Positions 15,702 to 25,062 are shown, numbered from the stretch's first letter. The stretch is DNA of 64,000 nt from Actinomadura rupiterrae (GCF_024172125.1 NZ_JAMZEA010000013.1:124001-188000), one strand, 5' to 3'. The notes: generated by a model not told the origin, from the sequence alone. Made by a program: numbers and translations.

Positions 15702-16859
15702 TTAGAGGGCTGCGCGGAAGCGGTCGGTGAGGGTGGTGAGGCGGTCGGCGGGTTCGTTGGCGAAGACCAGTCGTAGGTAGTGGGTGCCGCTGGGGCCCCA
15801 GCCGTCCATGGGGGTGGCTGCGATCTTCGCGCGGTGGAACAGGCGCTGGGACAGCTCGGCGGCGGTCAGGTCCAGGGGGCGGGCGTCGAGGAGAAGTGAC
15901 CAGCCGCCGTGCGGGCGGACGACGGGGTAGGCGGCGAGTTGGTCCAGGACGGTGCCGCAGCGCCGCTTCCACTCGGCGGTTGCGGCGGCGACGTCCGCTT
16001 CGGCGTCGGGGGCGTCCAAGGCGGCGGCGACGGCTTGCTGGGCGAGGCCGACTTGGCACACGACGTTGGTCAGGCCGACCAGGCGGATGTCATCGACGAT
16101 GGAGGCGGGGCCGACGACCCAGCCGACGCGCCAGCCGATGAGCCGCAACTCTTTGGAGGCCGAACCGACGGTGATGGTGCGCTGGGCCAGCCCGGGATGG
16201 GCGGCGGGGTGACTGGGAGGACGGCCATCGAAGCGGATGCGTTCCATGGCCGCGTCGTAGATCAGCCAGGTGTCGTGGCGTTCGCAGGCGTCGGCCAGGG
16301 CCGTCCAGTGACGCTCGTCCAGGACCAGGCCGGTCGGCATCGCCGGGCCCATCATCAGCACCGCGGCGGTCGCGGGCCCCACGGCGGCGGCGAGTTGTTC
16401 GGGATCGACGGTCCAGCCGCCTGGGGTCGGTGTTGTGGGGACGAAGCGGGGGATGCCGCCCGCGAGGCGGACGCGGTTGACCAGCCCGGCGTAGATGGGG
16501 TCGCACAGTACGACCTCCTGGCCCGGCTCGACGGTGGCCAGCAGCGTGTTGAGAATGCCGTTGAGTCCGCCGGCCGTGCTGACGCATTGGGTGTCGGGGT
16601 CGTAGGTGTGTCCGGCGATTCGGCCGACGTGGGCTGCGGCGGCCACGCGGAGTGTCCGATGGCCTTGGAACGGCAGGTAGCTGTTGGCCGCGTCGGTGTC
16701 GATGGCGGCATGGGTGACAGCTAGGGCGACGGCGGGTGGCCGCAGGTCGGTGTCGAGGTTCTCCAAGCGGAGCAGTTCGGGGTCGTTGGCCGCGTCGGCC
16801 GCGTCACCGACAGCGTCCACGCCGATGCCCGGGATGTCGCGTAGCCGCGCCACCGTCAT
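15702..16859 (-). CDS. PLP-dependent class I/II aminotransferase
   Basis: 385 residues. Fold type I landmarks: YLPFQGHRTLRVAAAAHV, STAGGLNGILNTLLATV (cofactor phosphate loop), Asp202 in LIYDAAMERIRF, Schiff-base Lys236 in VGSASKELRL, and the substrate-binding Arg region near the C-terminus (THYLRLVFA). Cytosolic amino-acid transaminase; substrate not deducible. Divergent from an XRE-cupin regulator, a pairing typical of amino acid or amine utilisation. A fossil copy lies just downstream. Confidence 0.92.
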   Translation of the reverse strand: MTVARLRDIPGIGVDAVGDAADAANDPELLRLENLDTDLRPPAVALAVTHAAIDTDAANSYLPFQGHRTLRVAAAAHVGRIAGHTYDPDTQCVSTAGGLNGILNTLLATVEPGQEVVLCDPIYAGLVNRVRLAGGIPRFVPTTPTPGGWTVDPEQLAAAVGPATAAVLMMGPAMPTGLVLDERHWTALADACERHDTWLIYDAAMERIRFDGRPPSHPAAHPGLAQRTITVGSASKELRLIGWRVGWVVGPASIVDDIRLVGLTNVVCQVGLAQQAVAAALDAPDAEADVAAATAEWKRRCGTVLDQLAAYPVVRPHGGWSLLLDARPLDLTAAELSQRLFHRAKIAATPMDGWGPSGTHYLRLVFANEPADRLTTLTDRFRAAL

Positions 16860-16879
16860 GTCGCCTCCAAAGTCATTCT

Positions 16880-16915
16880 TTCTGCCGGTACGGACATACC
16901 ACTATGCTGATACGC
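16880..16915 (+). promoter_or_regulatory. Promoter for a leaderless XRE-cupin transcript
   Basis: TATGCT at 16903-16908 is a good -10 element and lies seven bases before ATG 16916; TTCTGC at 16880-16885 is a weak -35 at 17-bp spacing. Transcription would begin at or next to the start codon. No ribosome site precedes that ATG. Confidence 0.6.
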
Positions 16916-17461
16916 ATGGATCTAGCGCAAGCGGTGGGACAGAACGTGCACCGGCTCCGGACCGCGGCCGGGATCTCGCTGGCCGATCTGGCGGCCGCCA
17001 GCGGCATCAGCAAGACCACGCTGCACGGAATCGAGCAGGGCCAGGGCAACCCGACCTTGAGCACCCTGTGGACCCTGGCCACCGCGCTGAAGGCATCCCT
17101 CGGCGAACTGCTCGACAGCCCGGCCCCAACCGTCGAGGTGGTACGCGCCGATGACAGCCGCCCGCAGGTCCAGGGCGAGGCGGTGAGCGCGCGCCTGCTG
17201 CACCGCATCAGCCTGCGCGGCACCGTCGAGGTCTACGACATCGCCATCGGCCGGAACACCCAGCACTCCGACGCCCACCTACCGGGTGTCGAGGAATGCC
17301 TCGTCCTCACCACCGGACACGCCACCGTCGGCCCCGCCGACTCCCCCACCGACCTGACCGCAGGCGATTCCATCCGCTTCGACGCCGCCAGCCCCCACCA
17401 CTACCAGGGCCACACCGCCGACAACCGCGCCATCCTCCTAATGCTGCACCCCGACAGCTAA
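16916..17461 (+). CDS. XRE-family regulator with C-terminal cupin
   Basis: 181 residues from ATG 16916, probably leaderless; an ATG at 16904 overlaps the -10 and is disfavoured. Helix-turn-helix at about 6-63 (LRTAAGISLADLAAASGISK, IEQGQGNPTLSTLWTLATAL), then a cupin barrel (about 110-180) with VEECLVLTTGHATVG and LTAGDSIRFDAASPHHYQG. Such proteins sense small metabolites through the cupin and regulate neighbouring catabolic genes, here the divergent aminotransferase. Confidence 0.92.
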   Translation: MDLAQAVGQNVHRLRTAAGISLADLAAASGISKTTLHGIEQGQGNPTLSTLWTLATALKASLGELLDSPAPTVEVVRADDSRPQVQGEAVSARLLHRISLRGTVEVYDIAIGRNTQHSDAHLPGVEECLVLTTGHATVGPADSPTDLTAGDSIRFDAASPHHYQGHTADNRAILLMLHPDS

Positions 17462-17569
17462 CCGAACACCGCCCCAGGAGTCGTCACGCACCCGACCACC
17501 ACATCTCCCGCGCCAACCGTCATCGGTCCAGGTATCGCTCGACCGCGTCCATGGACCACCGGCCGGGCG

Positions 17570-18386
17570 CTACCGCCCGGCGCGTTGTCCGATACGCAGG
17601 ACGCCCAGGTGGCGGCGCGCTGCCCGGTCGCCCATCCGCGTGCGTATGCGCTCGGCGACAGCGTCGAGCAGGGGCTCACGGACGTCGCGATCGAGCCTTC
17701 GATACGGCGACGTCGAGCGAAGCAGATCGGCAAAACCGTCCCCGTCGAACCACTGAACCATCGGATACCAGCAGACGATCGGCGGGCCGAACAAGCCGCC
17801 GGGATCCTCGACCGGCCCCCACCCCTCAGCAGTGGCGCGCACGTCGCCCTCAAGCGGCGGATGCCCCCAGTCGAGGTTCCCCGGGCAGTACCGCTCATGC
17901 AGATCAGCGGTCTCGGCGTACACCTCCGGCTCTCCCGGCCGGCGGACAACGACGTAGCCGAGCAGCGCCATCCAACCTCCCGGACGGACCACATCGTGCG
18001 CTCGCCGCCAGCCGGTCGAGGGATCCACCCAGTGCCACGCCGACGCGGCCACCAGGACATCGAAACGCCGACAACGGTCGTCCCACTCCTCCAACCTCGA
18101 CGTCTCAACCGAGACGTTGCCGAAGGGGGCAAGCCGTCGGCGAGCGAGGGCGGCCATCTCCACGCCCGGCTCGATCCCCGTCACCGAACACCGCAGCGCC
18201 GCCAGCGAGCGCGTCGCCTGACCGGTACCGCACCCCAACCTCAAGCACCGACGACCGCTCGTCCATGCCCGTGATGGCGACAAGGTCGGAGAACATCTCG
18301 TCGGGATATCTCGGCCGGACCCGATCGTAGAGCTCCGGCACCTCGTTGAACACGCGACCAAGCTCGCCTCGCCCCGAACCCACCAC
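17570..18386 (-). pseudogene. Class I SAM methyltransferase with a frameshift in the SAM-binding motif
   Basis: The N-terminal part (GRVFNEVPELYDRVRPRYP, then AITGMDERSSVLEVG) and the remainder (GCGTGQATRSLAALRC, FDVLVAASAWHWVDP and onward to TGA at 17570) are in different frames. The switch falls in motif I (VLEVGCGTGQ), at a run of four C on the + strand (18233-18236); three would restore the frame. The repaired protein has about 270 residues, normal for this family, annotated mainly as generic methyltransferases. Likely start is GTG near 18386. Recent mutation or homopolymer read error. Confidence 0.8.
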
Positions 18387-18513
18387 CGCACCGTCCTGTC
18401 GCGCCGCTGCCGACACCACCGCAATGGCAAGCAGCACCACCCGCCGCGCCCCGGACACAAGGCCATGTGACCAGGACCGACCGCAGTGAAGTGCTGTCGA
18501 AATGGCGCAGGTT

Positions 18514-18815
18514 TCAGTTCCTGGCCAGGAACGCCTCGACGTCGGAGGCCAAGGCGGTCAGCTGCTGCCCGCCCTCGATCCAGGTGGTGACGGATGCCTC
18601 CCACGCGGCCTGCTGGGCTGCCCAGGCGCGAAGCTTCCAGGTCAGCTCGATGCGACCGCCGGACTGGAAAACGGCCTGAAGCACGAGCTGGTTGGTATGC
18701 CAGGTCCGTTCACCGGTCCATCCGCGGAAGTCGTCCGCGAGTTCCTGCAGGAAGGAGGCCAGGTCACCTGCGCCGTCCCAAACCGCGACGGTGACGTCGG
18801 GGATTGTGGCTGCAG
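18514..18815 (-). pseudogene. N-terminally truncated DUF6228-like protein
   Basis: A minus-strand frame ending at TGA 18514 reads VTVAVWDGAGDLASFLQELA, then DDFRGWTGERTWHTNQLVLQ, and ends SVTTWIEGGQQLTALASDVE. This is the C-terminal two thirds of what I recognise as the DUF6228 family. No start codon with a ribosome site is found and the frame runs upstream into the end of the NUDIX gene (TAG 18845). Probably a fragment. The family call is from memory of its W-rich DWRGW motif. Confidence 0.55.
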
Positions 18816-18844
18816 CCCGTCGGCCTGAGCTTGGATGGTGGGCT

Positions 18845-19999
18845 CTAGGGGTGTTCGGGTGGGTTTTGGGCTATGCGGGCGGTGGTGAAGGGGCCGAGGG
18901 TTTGGGCGGTGGTGGATCGTAGGGATTCCAGGTCTGCGGGGTTGATGCCGCAGGAGGGGGCCAGTGCGTGCAGGAGTTCGGCTAGGTCGATGAGGGCGGC
19001 CGGGTCGGAGTGGGCGATGACTTGGCCGAGTGCGGCGTAGGCCGCGACCATGAGCATCCCGTCCCTTTCGCCGGGCGTGGCGACGCGGACCGTCTCTCCC
19101 TTCGGGGCGGCGTGGTCACGGATGAGGTGTTCGCTGCGACCGCCGGTGGTCTTGACGTGGTGAGTGATGCGGCCGTGGCGTCTTTGCAGTGCCGCTGCCC
19201 ATTTCGCGGCGACCGCTGCGGTCTGGATCAGCTCGGTGTGCAGCGCTTGGGGATCGGTTTCGGCCATCGCCTCCAGGAACTCTTCCTCCAGGATGTGCCG
19301 CCAGGTGAGGGTGCCGGTCTGCCAGGCGTCGGCGACCTGCTGCTTGGCGCGGTCGGCTGCCTCGGTCGTGCCCGGGCCTCCGGTGCCGTCGGGGAACTCC
19401 TGCCGTCCGAAGAGCACGTCCTGCGCCGTACGTTCGCGTGCCAGGTCGTCCAGGATCGGTGCGAGCGCGCCGGGAGCGTGCCAGGCGTCGCCGTCGGCGA
19501 TGTGTAGGTCGGTGGTGAGGTGGTCGAGCAAAGGGAACGCGGCGAGTAGCTGGGGGCGGCTGTCGTTCGATAGGTCGGGGTGGTCGCGGATCTGTTGCTC
19601 GGTCCACCACACCGCGGTGGTCTCGGGCTCGCCCACGTCGCCTGCGGCGATCGCGCAGTAGGTGTGGTCGAGGTGACGGTGGGGACGGGGTGTCCTGTTG
19701 TCGGCGGAGGCGCGGCAGTCGATGATCCACCACGGGGCGGGGCAGACGGTGTGCGGATATCCGGGCGGAATGGGCATCGACGGCCCCGGGATGATCACCG
19801 CGTCGCAGCCGAGTTCCTCGCGGACCTCCCTCAAGGCGCATTCGGCCAGCGTCTCGCTGGCCTCAAGGTGACCGCCCGGAGGGAGGTAGCCGCCGAGGCG
19901 ACGGTGGTTTGCAAGGCCGGTCACCCACGCGCGGGTGTCCTCATCGCGGCGGAACACCAAGGTGGTCGCGGTCAGGTCGTAGGCCGGCGGTTCGCTCAC
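18845..19999 (-). CDS. NUDIX hydrolase fused to a MazG-like C-terminal region
   Basis: 384 residues from GTG 19999 (GGAGG six bases upstream). Residues about 10-150 form a NUDIX domain; the Nudix box is GGHLEASETLAECALREVRE followed by ELG, with all catalytic Glu present. After a linker, about 225-285 contains WRHILEEEFLEAMAETDPQA and HTELIQTAAVAAKWAAALQR, resembling the helical EExxE pattern of MazG-like nucleotide pyrophosphohydrolases. A third helical part (about 310-384) is unassigned. Two nucleotide-hydrolase modules in one chain suggest nucleotide-pool cleaning or a signalling nucleotide. Lies 146 bp downstream of the kinase gene. Confidence 0.8.
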   Translation of the reverse strand: MSEPPAYDLTATTLVFRRDEDTRAWVTGLANHRRLGGYLPPGGHLEASETLAECALREVREELGCDAVIIPGPSMPIPPGYPHTVCPAPWWIIDCRASADNRTPRPHRHLDHTYCAIAAGDVGEPETTAVWWTEQQIRDHPDLSNDSRPQLLAAFPLLDHLTTDLHIADGDAWHAPGALAPILDDLARERTAQDVLFGRQEFPDGTGGPGTTEAADRAKQQVADAWQTGTLTWRHILEEEFLEAMAETDPQALHTELIQTAAVAAKWAAALQRRHGRITHHVKTTGGRSEHLIRDHAAPKGETVRVATPGERDGMLMVAAYAALGQVIAHSDPAALIDLAELLHALAPSCGINPADLESLRSTTAQTLGPFTTARIAQNPPEHP

Positions 20000-20145
20000 G
20001 GAGAGCCTCCAGGGCGGGTGTGCGTCGTGGCGGAGGTGGTGGCTGCCGGGCACGGCGCATTCGCCGAACCCGCGCCACCCACGAACGGGTACGCAGTGTG
20101 GTGTGACTTCGGTGAGCGTGCGATGGCCAGGCGGGGGTTGTTCTG

Positions 20146-21993
20146 TCAGGTGACCAGGTTCTGCTTTGCGATGAGCCAGTGGCCGTTCAGGCGCTTCATT
20201 TCCAGCATCATGCGGAAGGTCCGGTCGGTGTCCTTCTGGTCGGACGTGCTGGTGGTGGACTTCAGGTAGGCGACCACGGTGGCCTGGTCGGGGCCTTGCG
20301 TGCGGGTCAGGCCGATGGTCGCCAATTTCACCGTCGTGTACCGCTTTTGGACGGTCAGTGTCTGGCGGAGGGTCGGTTCGCTCGTCCGCCAGGAGTTGAG
20401 GGATTCGCCGGTGGTGCAGCGCTCGACTTGGGCGAGGTGGGCGTCGACGCTGGCGGGGTTGGTCTCCACCTGCGCGATGAGGCATTTCCGGGCGTCGTCG
20501 AGGAGCGTGCGTGACGGCGGGTCGGGCCAGTTCGCCTTGGGGAGCGATTCGTCCGCGAGGGGGTTGGTGAAGTCGTTCCATCCGTCGACCAGCCATCGGC
20601 CGCCCTGTTTGACCATGGTCATGCGGACGGCGAGGGCAGAGGTCGTCGCCGAACCCGACGAGGTGCTGGTCGCGCTGTTGGCGAAGACCAGGACGCCGGC
20701 CTTGCCGGCATCGGCGAAGATCAGCCCGGCGTTGAGGGGTTGGGTCTGGACGACCGAGTGCTGCTTGGTCACGGTCGCTGTGAGGCTCCAGACGAACCGC
20801 TCGTACCGCTGCTGCATCTCCGTTGTCATCACGGCGCGGGCCCTGGCGGCGTCGCTGGTGACCGTCCTGTAGTCGTGGTTCTCGAGCGCTGGGAGGTCGG
20901 CGGTAGCGGCGGTCACCGCTGCCTGGGCGTCTGGCGGGAGGGCAGCGGTCGCGGGGGGCTTCTTGTCGGTTCCGGACTTGGCCAGCGTCCACCAGCCGAC
21001 CGTCCCGACCGCGCCCAGCATCACGACGCTGCCAAGCGCCGCGGCCAGGATGAGCGGCACTGGCGGTCTGCGCGGCGTCGGAGCCGGGAGGCCAAGCGGC
21101 GGCGGCTCGGTTCTGGTCTGTGGGGGCGGTTCTGGGGCGGGGGCGACTGCGCGGGCTGCGCCGGCCTCCAGCATGGTGGACGGGTCGGTCCCGCCGACCT
21201 CGTCCAGGAAGCCGAGCAGGATCTGCTGCGCGGTCGGCCGCCGCTGCGGATCCTTGGCGAGGCAGGACGCGGCGATCTCCCGGAGCGAGGCGGGCAGCGC
21301 GCTGAGGTCGGGCTGCTGATGCAGGACGCGGTTCAGTACCGCGGGGATCGAGTCGTTGCCGAACGGGGGTTTCCCGGTGGCGGCGAACAGCATGGTCGCC
21401 GCCCAGGCGAACACGTCCGAGGGCGTGTCGATGCGGGTGCCCTCCACCTGTTCGGGGGACATGTAGGCCGGGGTTCCGACGGCGGCGCTGGTGAGGGTCG
21501 CCGCGCCGGCCAGGACGCGGGCGATCCCGAAGTCGATGACGCGCGGACCGTCCGGGCCCATGAGCACGTTGGCGGGTTTGAGGTCGCGGTGGGTGATTCC
21601 GGCGCGGTGGATGGCGGCGAGCGCGGTGGCGGTGCCGGCGGCGAGGCGTTCCAGCGCGGCGAGATCGAGCGGCCCGGCGGTGGCGACGAGGCGTTGCAGG
21701 GACGGTCCGGGGACGTACTCGCTGACGATGTACGGCTGGTCGCCGTCGATGTCGGCGTCCAGCACGCGCGCGGTGCAGAAGCCGGCGACCCTCCGCAGCA
21801 CGGCCAGCTCGCGGCCGAAGCGCTCGCGGACGGCCGTGTCGTCGTCGGCGTGCACGCGCAGCAGTTTCACCGCGACGCTCCGGCCGTCCGGGTCCTGGCC
21901 GAGGTAGACCACGCCCTGGCCGCCCTCGCCGAGCCGTCCGGTCAGTTCGTACCGTCCGACCTGCGCCGGATCGCCCGTCCGCAACGCCTGCAC
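20146..21993 (-). CDS. Membrane-anchored Ser/Thr protein kinase (PknB-like)
   Basis: 615 residues from GTG 21993. Kinase domain about 15-270: glycine loop GEGGQGVVY (22-30), Lys43, HRDLKPAN (135-142, catalytic Asp137), DFG (154-156), activation segment GTPAYMSPEQV. A proline-rich linker leads to one membrane segment (about 312-336). The extracellular part (about 340-615) lacks PASTA repeats and resembles a secreted mixed alpha/beta sensor domain. It has several Cys and alternates Trp motifs (WLVDGWNDF). Signal unknown. The longer frame to 22068 lacks a ribosome site. Confidence 0.93.
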   Translation of the reverse strand: MQALRTGDPAQVGRYELTGRLGEGGQGVVYLGQDPDGRSVAVKLLRVHADDDTAVRERFGRELAVLRRVAGFCTARVLDADIDGDQPYIVSEYVPGPSLQRLVATAGPLDLAALERLAAGTATALAAIHRAGITHRDLKPANVLMGPDGPRVIDFGIARVLAGAATLTSAAVGTPAYMSPEQVEGTRIDTPSDVFAWAATMLFAATGKPPFGNDSIPAVLNRVLHQQPDLSALPASLREIAASCLAKDPQRRPTAQQILLGFLDEVGGTDPSTMLEAGAARAVAPAPEPPPQTRTEPPPLGLPAPTPRRPPVPLILAAALGSVVMLGAVGTVGWWTLAKSGTDKKPPATAALPPDAQAAVTAATADLPALENHDYRTVTSDAARARAVMTTEMQQRYERFVWSLTATVTKQHSVVQTQPLNAGLIFADAGKAGVLVFANSATSTSSGSATTSALAVRMTMVKQGGRWLVDGWNDFTNPLADESLPKANWPDPPSRTLLDDARKCLIAQVETNPASVDAHLAQVERCTTGESLNSWRTSEPTLRQTLTVQKRYTTVKLATIGLTRTQGPDQATVVAYLKSTTSTSDQKDTDRTFRMMLEMKRLNGHWLIAKQNLVT

Positions 21994-22157
21994 GCCGCAC
22001 CCCCAGAAGAACGCAGGTGTTCTTTCAACGGTCGGCCATCCTCGCAGGGATCGACCGCGCCTGACCACCCGCGCACACCTTCAGCTGGAGGCGCCGAGCC
22101 ACCGGCCCCTGCTGAAAATCGATTGGCTGGGACTCTCGCGCGGATGATCCTGGATGG

Positions 22158-23090
22158 ATGGACTTGGAGAGCGCGGCGCGGGACTGGCGGGCTGACGGCT
22201 TCGCAATCCTCCCTGGGTTCATCCCCGCGGAGGAGTTGTCGGCAGCGGTTAGCGAACTGGGCCTGCTGTTTCCGTCCGCCGAAGGCTTCCATGACGGCAC
22301 GGACCCGCGCCGCGCACGCTTCCTCGGCGACGAGTTCGCCGGGATCGACACGTTCCCGTTCGCCAGCACCGAGATCAGCCTGCTGGCGGTGCACCAACGC
22401 ATCCTGAAGCTCGCGCGGGCGTTGTTGGACGATGCCGACGTCCACATCTACACCGCCGAGGCCTGGGCGAAATACACCGGCGCATGCGACTACGACCAAG
22501 ACTTGCACCGCGACTACCTCAACCACACCCTGCTGGTCCCCAGCGCGACGCCGGGGTGCCTGCAGGTGGAGATGTTCGTCTTCCTGAGCGACGTCCCCGA
22601 GGAGCTCGGACCGCCGCATCTGCTGTCGCGCCAATACACCGCCGACCTGGCCGCCGTCCCGAACTGGTTCCTGCGGCCCGGACAGAGCAGCGATTCGCGC
22701 TTCGCCGATGAAAGTGGCAGTCCGCAGATGTACGAGGCCGAGGTTTCTGGTGCCGGGCCCGCCGGGACGGTCATCGCTTTCGAGGCCGGCACCTTTCACC
22801 GCGGCACTCAACTGACCGCGCCGCGCGGTGCCCGCTACAGCATGCACCTGGGCTTCCGTCCGGCCGAACTCACCTGGGGGCAGCGGGTGGGGTGGGCAGC
22901 GCGCAGCTTCGAACGAGAGTGGGTCGCCTTCGTCCACCGAGCCACCCCGCGCCAACTCCAGGCCTTCGGATTTCCCCCGCCCGGGCATCCTTACTGGACG
23001 CCGCACACGCTGGCCGGAATGGCGCTGCGCTACCCGGAACTCGACCTCACCCCGTGGTCGACCTCCGCGTCCGCACCCCAACAGTCTTGA
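22158..23090 (+). CDS. Phytanoyl-CoA dioxygenase (PhyH)-family protein
   Basis: 310 residues. Fe(II)/2-oxoglutarate fold: N-terminal DWRADGFAILPGFIPAEEL is typical of PhyH proteins. The iron triad is plausibly His/Asp in LHRDYLNHTLLVP and the distal His in FEAGTFHRGTQLTAPRGARY, with Arg just after for 2-oxoglutarate. Substrate unknown; the family hydroxylates lipids and secondary metabolites. Divergent from the kinase gene. Confidence 0.88.
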   Translation: MDLESAARDWRADGFAILPGFIPAEELSAAVSELGLLFPSAEGFHDGTDPRRARFLGDEFAGIDTFPFASTEISLLAVHQRILKLARALLDDADVHIYTAEAWAKYTGACDYDQDLHRDYLNHTLLVPSATPGCLQVEMFVFLSDVPEELGPPHLLSRQYTADLAAVPNWFLRPGQSSDSRFADESGSPQMYEAEVSGAGPAGTVIAFEAGTFHRGTQLTAPRGARYSMHLGFRPAELTWGQRVGWAARSFEREWVAFVHRATPRQLQAFGFPPPGHPYWTPHTLAGMALRYPELDLTPWSTSASAPQQS

Positions 23091-23292
23091 TCGCACCCCA
23101 CCGTCTTGGGGAAACGTAGTGGATCTGGTCGGCATCTCCGATTCCGGCGTCGGCCATGTCCAAGCACACTGGCATGGACAATCGGCGGGTGTTGGTTGTC
23201 CAGGCCTGTAGCGGATGAACAATGCGGCGTTTAGAACACCGGCAGGACCCCCGATCGGGGGTCGTTCGTCTCGAAGACAGGAGACGTTGCCC

Positions 23293-23745
23293 ATGGTGAT
23301 CAACATGAGGCGGGTCGGTCTCGGCCTTGCGGCTGTCGTCGCCGCCGCATCCGGAATGCTCGCTGTCACACCGTCCGCCTACGCCGCCACTTGCTCCGGC
23401 GACGATTGCAATGGCGGCGATCCGTACAAGACCGGGTGCGACCACAACAACTACAACGCGGCTCCGACGCCGGTCACCGTTTTCGGCGGCAAGCTCGAAC
23501 TGCGGTGGGGACCCGACCGCTCCACCAACTGGACGCAATTCACTCCGGCCAACGGCGACCTGTACGAGATCTCGGTATGGCGGGAGGACAACGTGTGGGC
23601 CGGCGACGGCCTGTACAAGGGCTACCGGTTCTCCGGCGCCGGCATCGTCCACTGGAGCGACCAGATCTACAGCCCCTGGCCGGCCGCTGCCTGCGTGAAC
23701 GACCTCACCACCTACCAGCACTACTGCGCCGAGCAGACCTCCTGA
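23293..23745 (+). CDS. Secreted DUF2690-type protein
   Basis: 150 residues from ATG 23293 (AGGAGA upstream). Signal peptide MVINMRRVGLGLAAVVAAAS then cleavage after AYA-A about residue 33. The mature protein begins CSGDDCNGGDPYKTGC, a Cys-rich signature of DUF2690 exported proteins, and has the strand motif GGKLELRWGPDRSTNW. Later Cys residues likely form disulfides. Function of the family is unknown; common in Streptomyces-like genomes. Confidence 0.8.
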   Translation: MVINMRRVGLGLAAVVAAASGMLAVTPSAYAATCSGDDCNGGDPYKTGCDHNNYNAAPTPVTVFGGKLELRWGPDRSTNWTQFTPANGDLYEISVWREDNVWAGDGLYKGYRFSGAGIVHWSDQIYSPWPAAACVNDLTTYQHYCAEQTS

Positions 23746-23800
23746 CCCGAGGCAGCCCAACCGGGGCCCGCCGGCAGCGAGCCCCAATTGAGCGCGCGCG

Positions 23801-23821
23801 AACATGAGTTGGTCTCATGTT
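23801..23821. promoter_or_regulatory. TetR-type operator
   Basis: AACATGAG-TTGGT-CTCATGTT, perfect 8-bp arms, 40 bases before the regulator's GTG at 23861. Probably the autoregulatory site. The divergent side carries no gene, so the TetR gene itself is the likely target. Confidence 0.75.
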
Positions 23822-23860
23822 GCTTTGCCGTTCGTCCTGGTCGAGCGGCATGATGGTGGG

Positions 23861-24511
23861 GTGAGTGCGAATCCGGGGGCGATGGGGGCCGTTCGGCGCC
23901 GGCCGGTCCAGCGCCGCAGCGCCGAGCGGGTCGAGCGGATCCTGGACTCCTGCGCGGGACTGCTGGACGAGACCGGTTACCGGGGCCTGACCACCAAGGA
24001 GGTCGCGCGCCGAGCCGGGGTGCCGATCGGGACGCTCTACCAGTTCTTCGCCAGCAAGGAGAGCCTGGTCTCCGCGCTGGCCGCGCGCAATCTCGACCGG
24101 TATCTGGAGCGGCTGGCCAAGCGGTTCGCGGCCGAGTCCCCCGACCGCGTGGCCGCGGTGGTCGATCTCGCGGTCGAGGAGTTCGTCGCGATGAAGCGGG
24201 CCGTGCCCGGCTTCGGCGTGGTGGACTTCGGTGCGGGCGGACGCGCCGACGCCGGCCTCGTCGAGGACGACCATGTGCTGGACGCCGCCGTGGACAACAA
24301 CACCGCCGTCGCCGCTCGGCTGCGGGTCCTGGTCGGTGGCCTGCTCGGGGCCGCGGACCTGCCCGAACTGGAGGTGGCGGGGCGGGTGGCCTTGGAGTGC
24401 GCCGACGCCGTCCTCAAGCTGGCGTTCCGCAACGACCCCGACGGCGATCCGGTGCTGATCGCCGAGTGCAAGCGGGTGCTGCGCTGCTACCTGGAGGACC
24501 GGTTCGCCTGA
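23861..24511 (+). CDS. TetR-family regulator
   Basis: 216 residues from GTG 23861; upstream ATG 23804 would place the start inside the operator. DNA-binding domain: VERILDSCAGLLDETGYRGL, TTKEVARRAGVPIGTLYQFF, ASKESLVSAL. The C-terminal domain resembles the tetracyclin_repressor-like C11 or C41 type, with EEFVAMKRAVPGF and LAFRNDPDGDPVLIAECKRV. No obvious partner enzyme is adjacent. Confidence 0.9.
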   Translation: MSANPGAMGAVRRRPVQRRSAERVERILDSCAGLLDETGYRGLTTKEVARRAGVPIGTLYQFFASKESLVSALAARNLDRYLERLAKRFAAESPDRVAAVVDLAVEEFVAMKRAVPGFGVVDFGAGGRADAGLVEDDHVLDAAVDNNTAVAARLRVLVGGLLGAADLPELEVAGRVALECADAVLKLAFRNDPDGDPVLIAECKRVLRCYLEDRFA

Positions 24512-24524
24512 CGCGCGGTCCGGC

Positions 24525-24549
24525 GGGTCCCCGGATGCTCCCGGGACCC
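24525..24549 (+). terminator. Hairpin terminator after the TetR gene
   Basis: GGGTCCCCGG and CCCGGGACCC pair with one mismatch around a 5-nt loop, 14 bases after the stop. Confidence 0.5.
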
Positions 24550-24720
24550 ACGCTCGCCGCACCCCCCGACGTCTTTCACAGAGTTCGCATGACACGACGC
24601 GGTCGGCGGGGTGAAGCGGTCAGCGGCTAGGGCGGTTTCGGTTGACGGGCCGTTACTGCCTGCTTGGTCGGCGGATCCGGGCGCTTGTTGGTGTCTCCTG
24701 ACCTGTGCAGGCGATGGTCG

Positions 24721-24975
24721 ATGAGTGAGGACCGCACGTCGCTGGTCTGGGCTGCGATCAACGCCGTCGCCGACCGGGAGGACGCGATGCTGTCGCTGCG
24801 CCACGCGCTGGTCGCGCTGCGCAGCCACGCCTACAGCAGCGGCCGCACGTTGAACGAGGTCGCCGGAGACGTCGTCGCCGGACGGCTGCGCCTGCATCCC
24901 AACGGGCGCCCGCGCGGCCCCGGCCCCCGGCCCGACGGAAGGCGCCCTGAGACGGCGTCCCGGCTCCCGTCCTGA
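24721..24975 (+). CDS. Small ANTAR-like protein
   Basis: 84 residues from ATG 24721. The segment AINAVADREDAMLSLRHALV and ALRSHAYSSGRTLNEVAGDV follows the three-helix ANTAR RNA-binding pattern, which ends in a similar LRxVAxxVV helix. The N-terminal sensory domain of normal ANTAR regulators is absent and the first ANTAR helix is weak. ANTAR proteins act by antitermination. Could be a stand-alone domain or a remnant. Confidence 0.6.
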   Translation: MSEDRTSLVWAAINAVADREDAMLSLRHALVALRSHAYSSGRTLNEVAGDVVAGRLRLHPNGRPRGPGPRPDGRRPETASRLPS

Positions 24976-25062
24976 CAGCTGAACCTGGTGGCCGCCTCCG
25001 ACCCCGCCTGACCAGGGCCGCCGCATAACGAGGGGCGTCTGGGCGATCGAGCTGCGGTGGTG

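Noticed and set aside
18845..22000. Single 1051-residue kinase-NUDIX fusion
   Set aside because: The upstream two thirds of that frame is an Arg-rich shadow of the kinase gene; the NUDIX gene has its own GGAGG and GTG at 19999.
20740..22407. 555-residue plus-strand ORF
   Set aside because: Antisense to the Ser/Thr kinase; Gly/Arg-rich with no motif.
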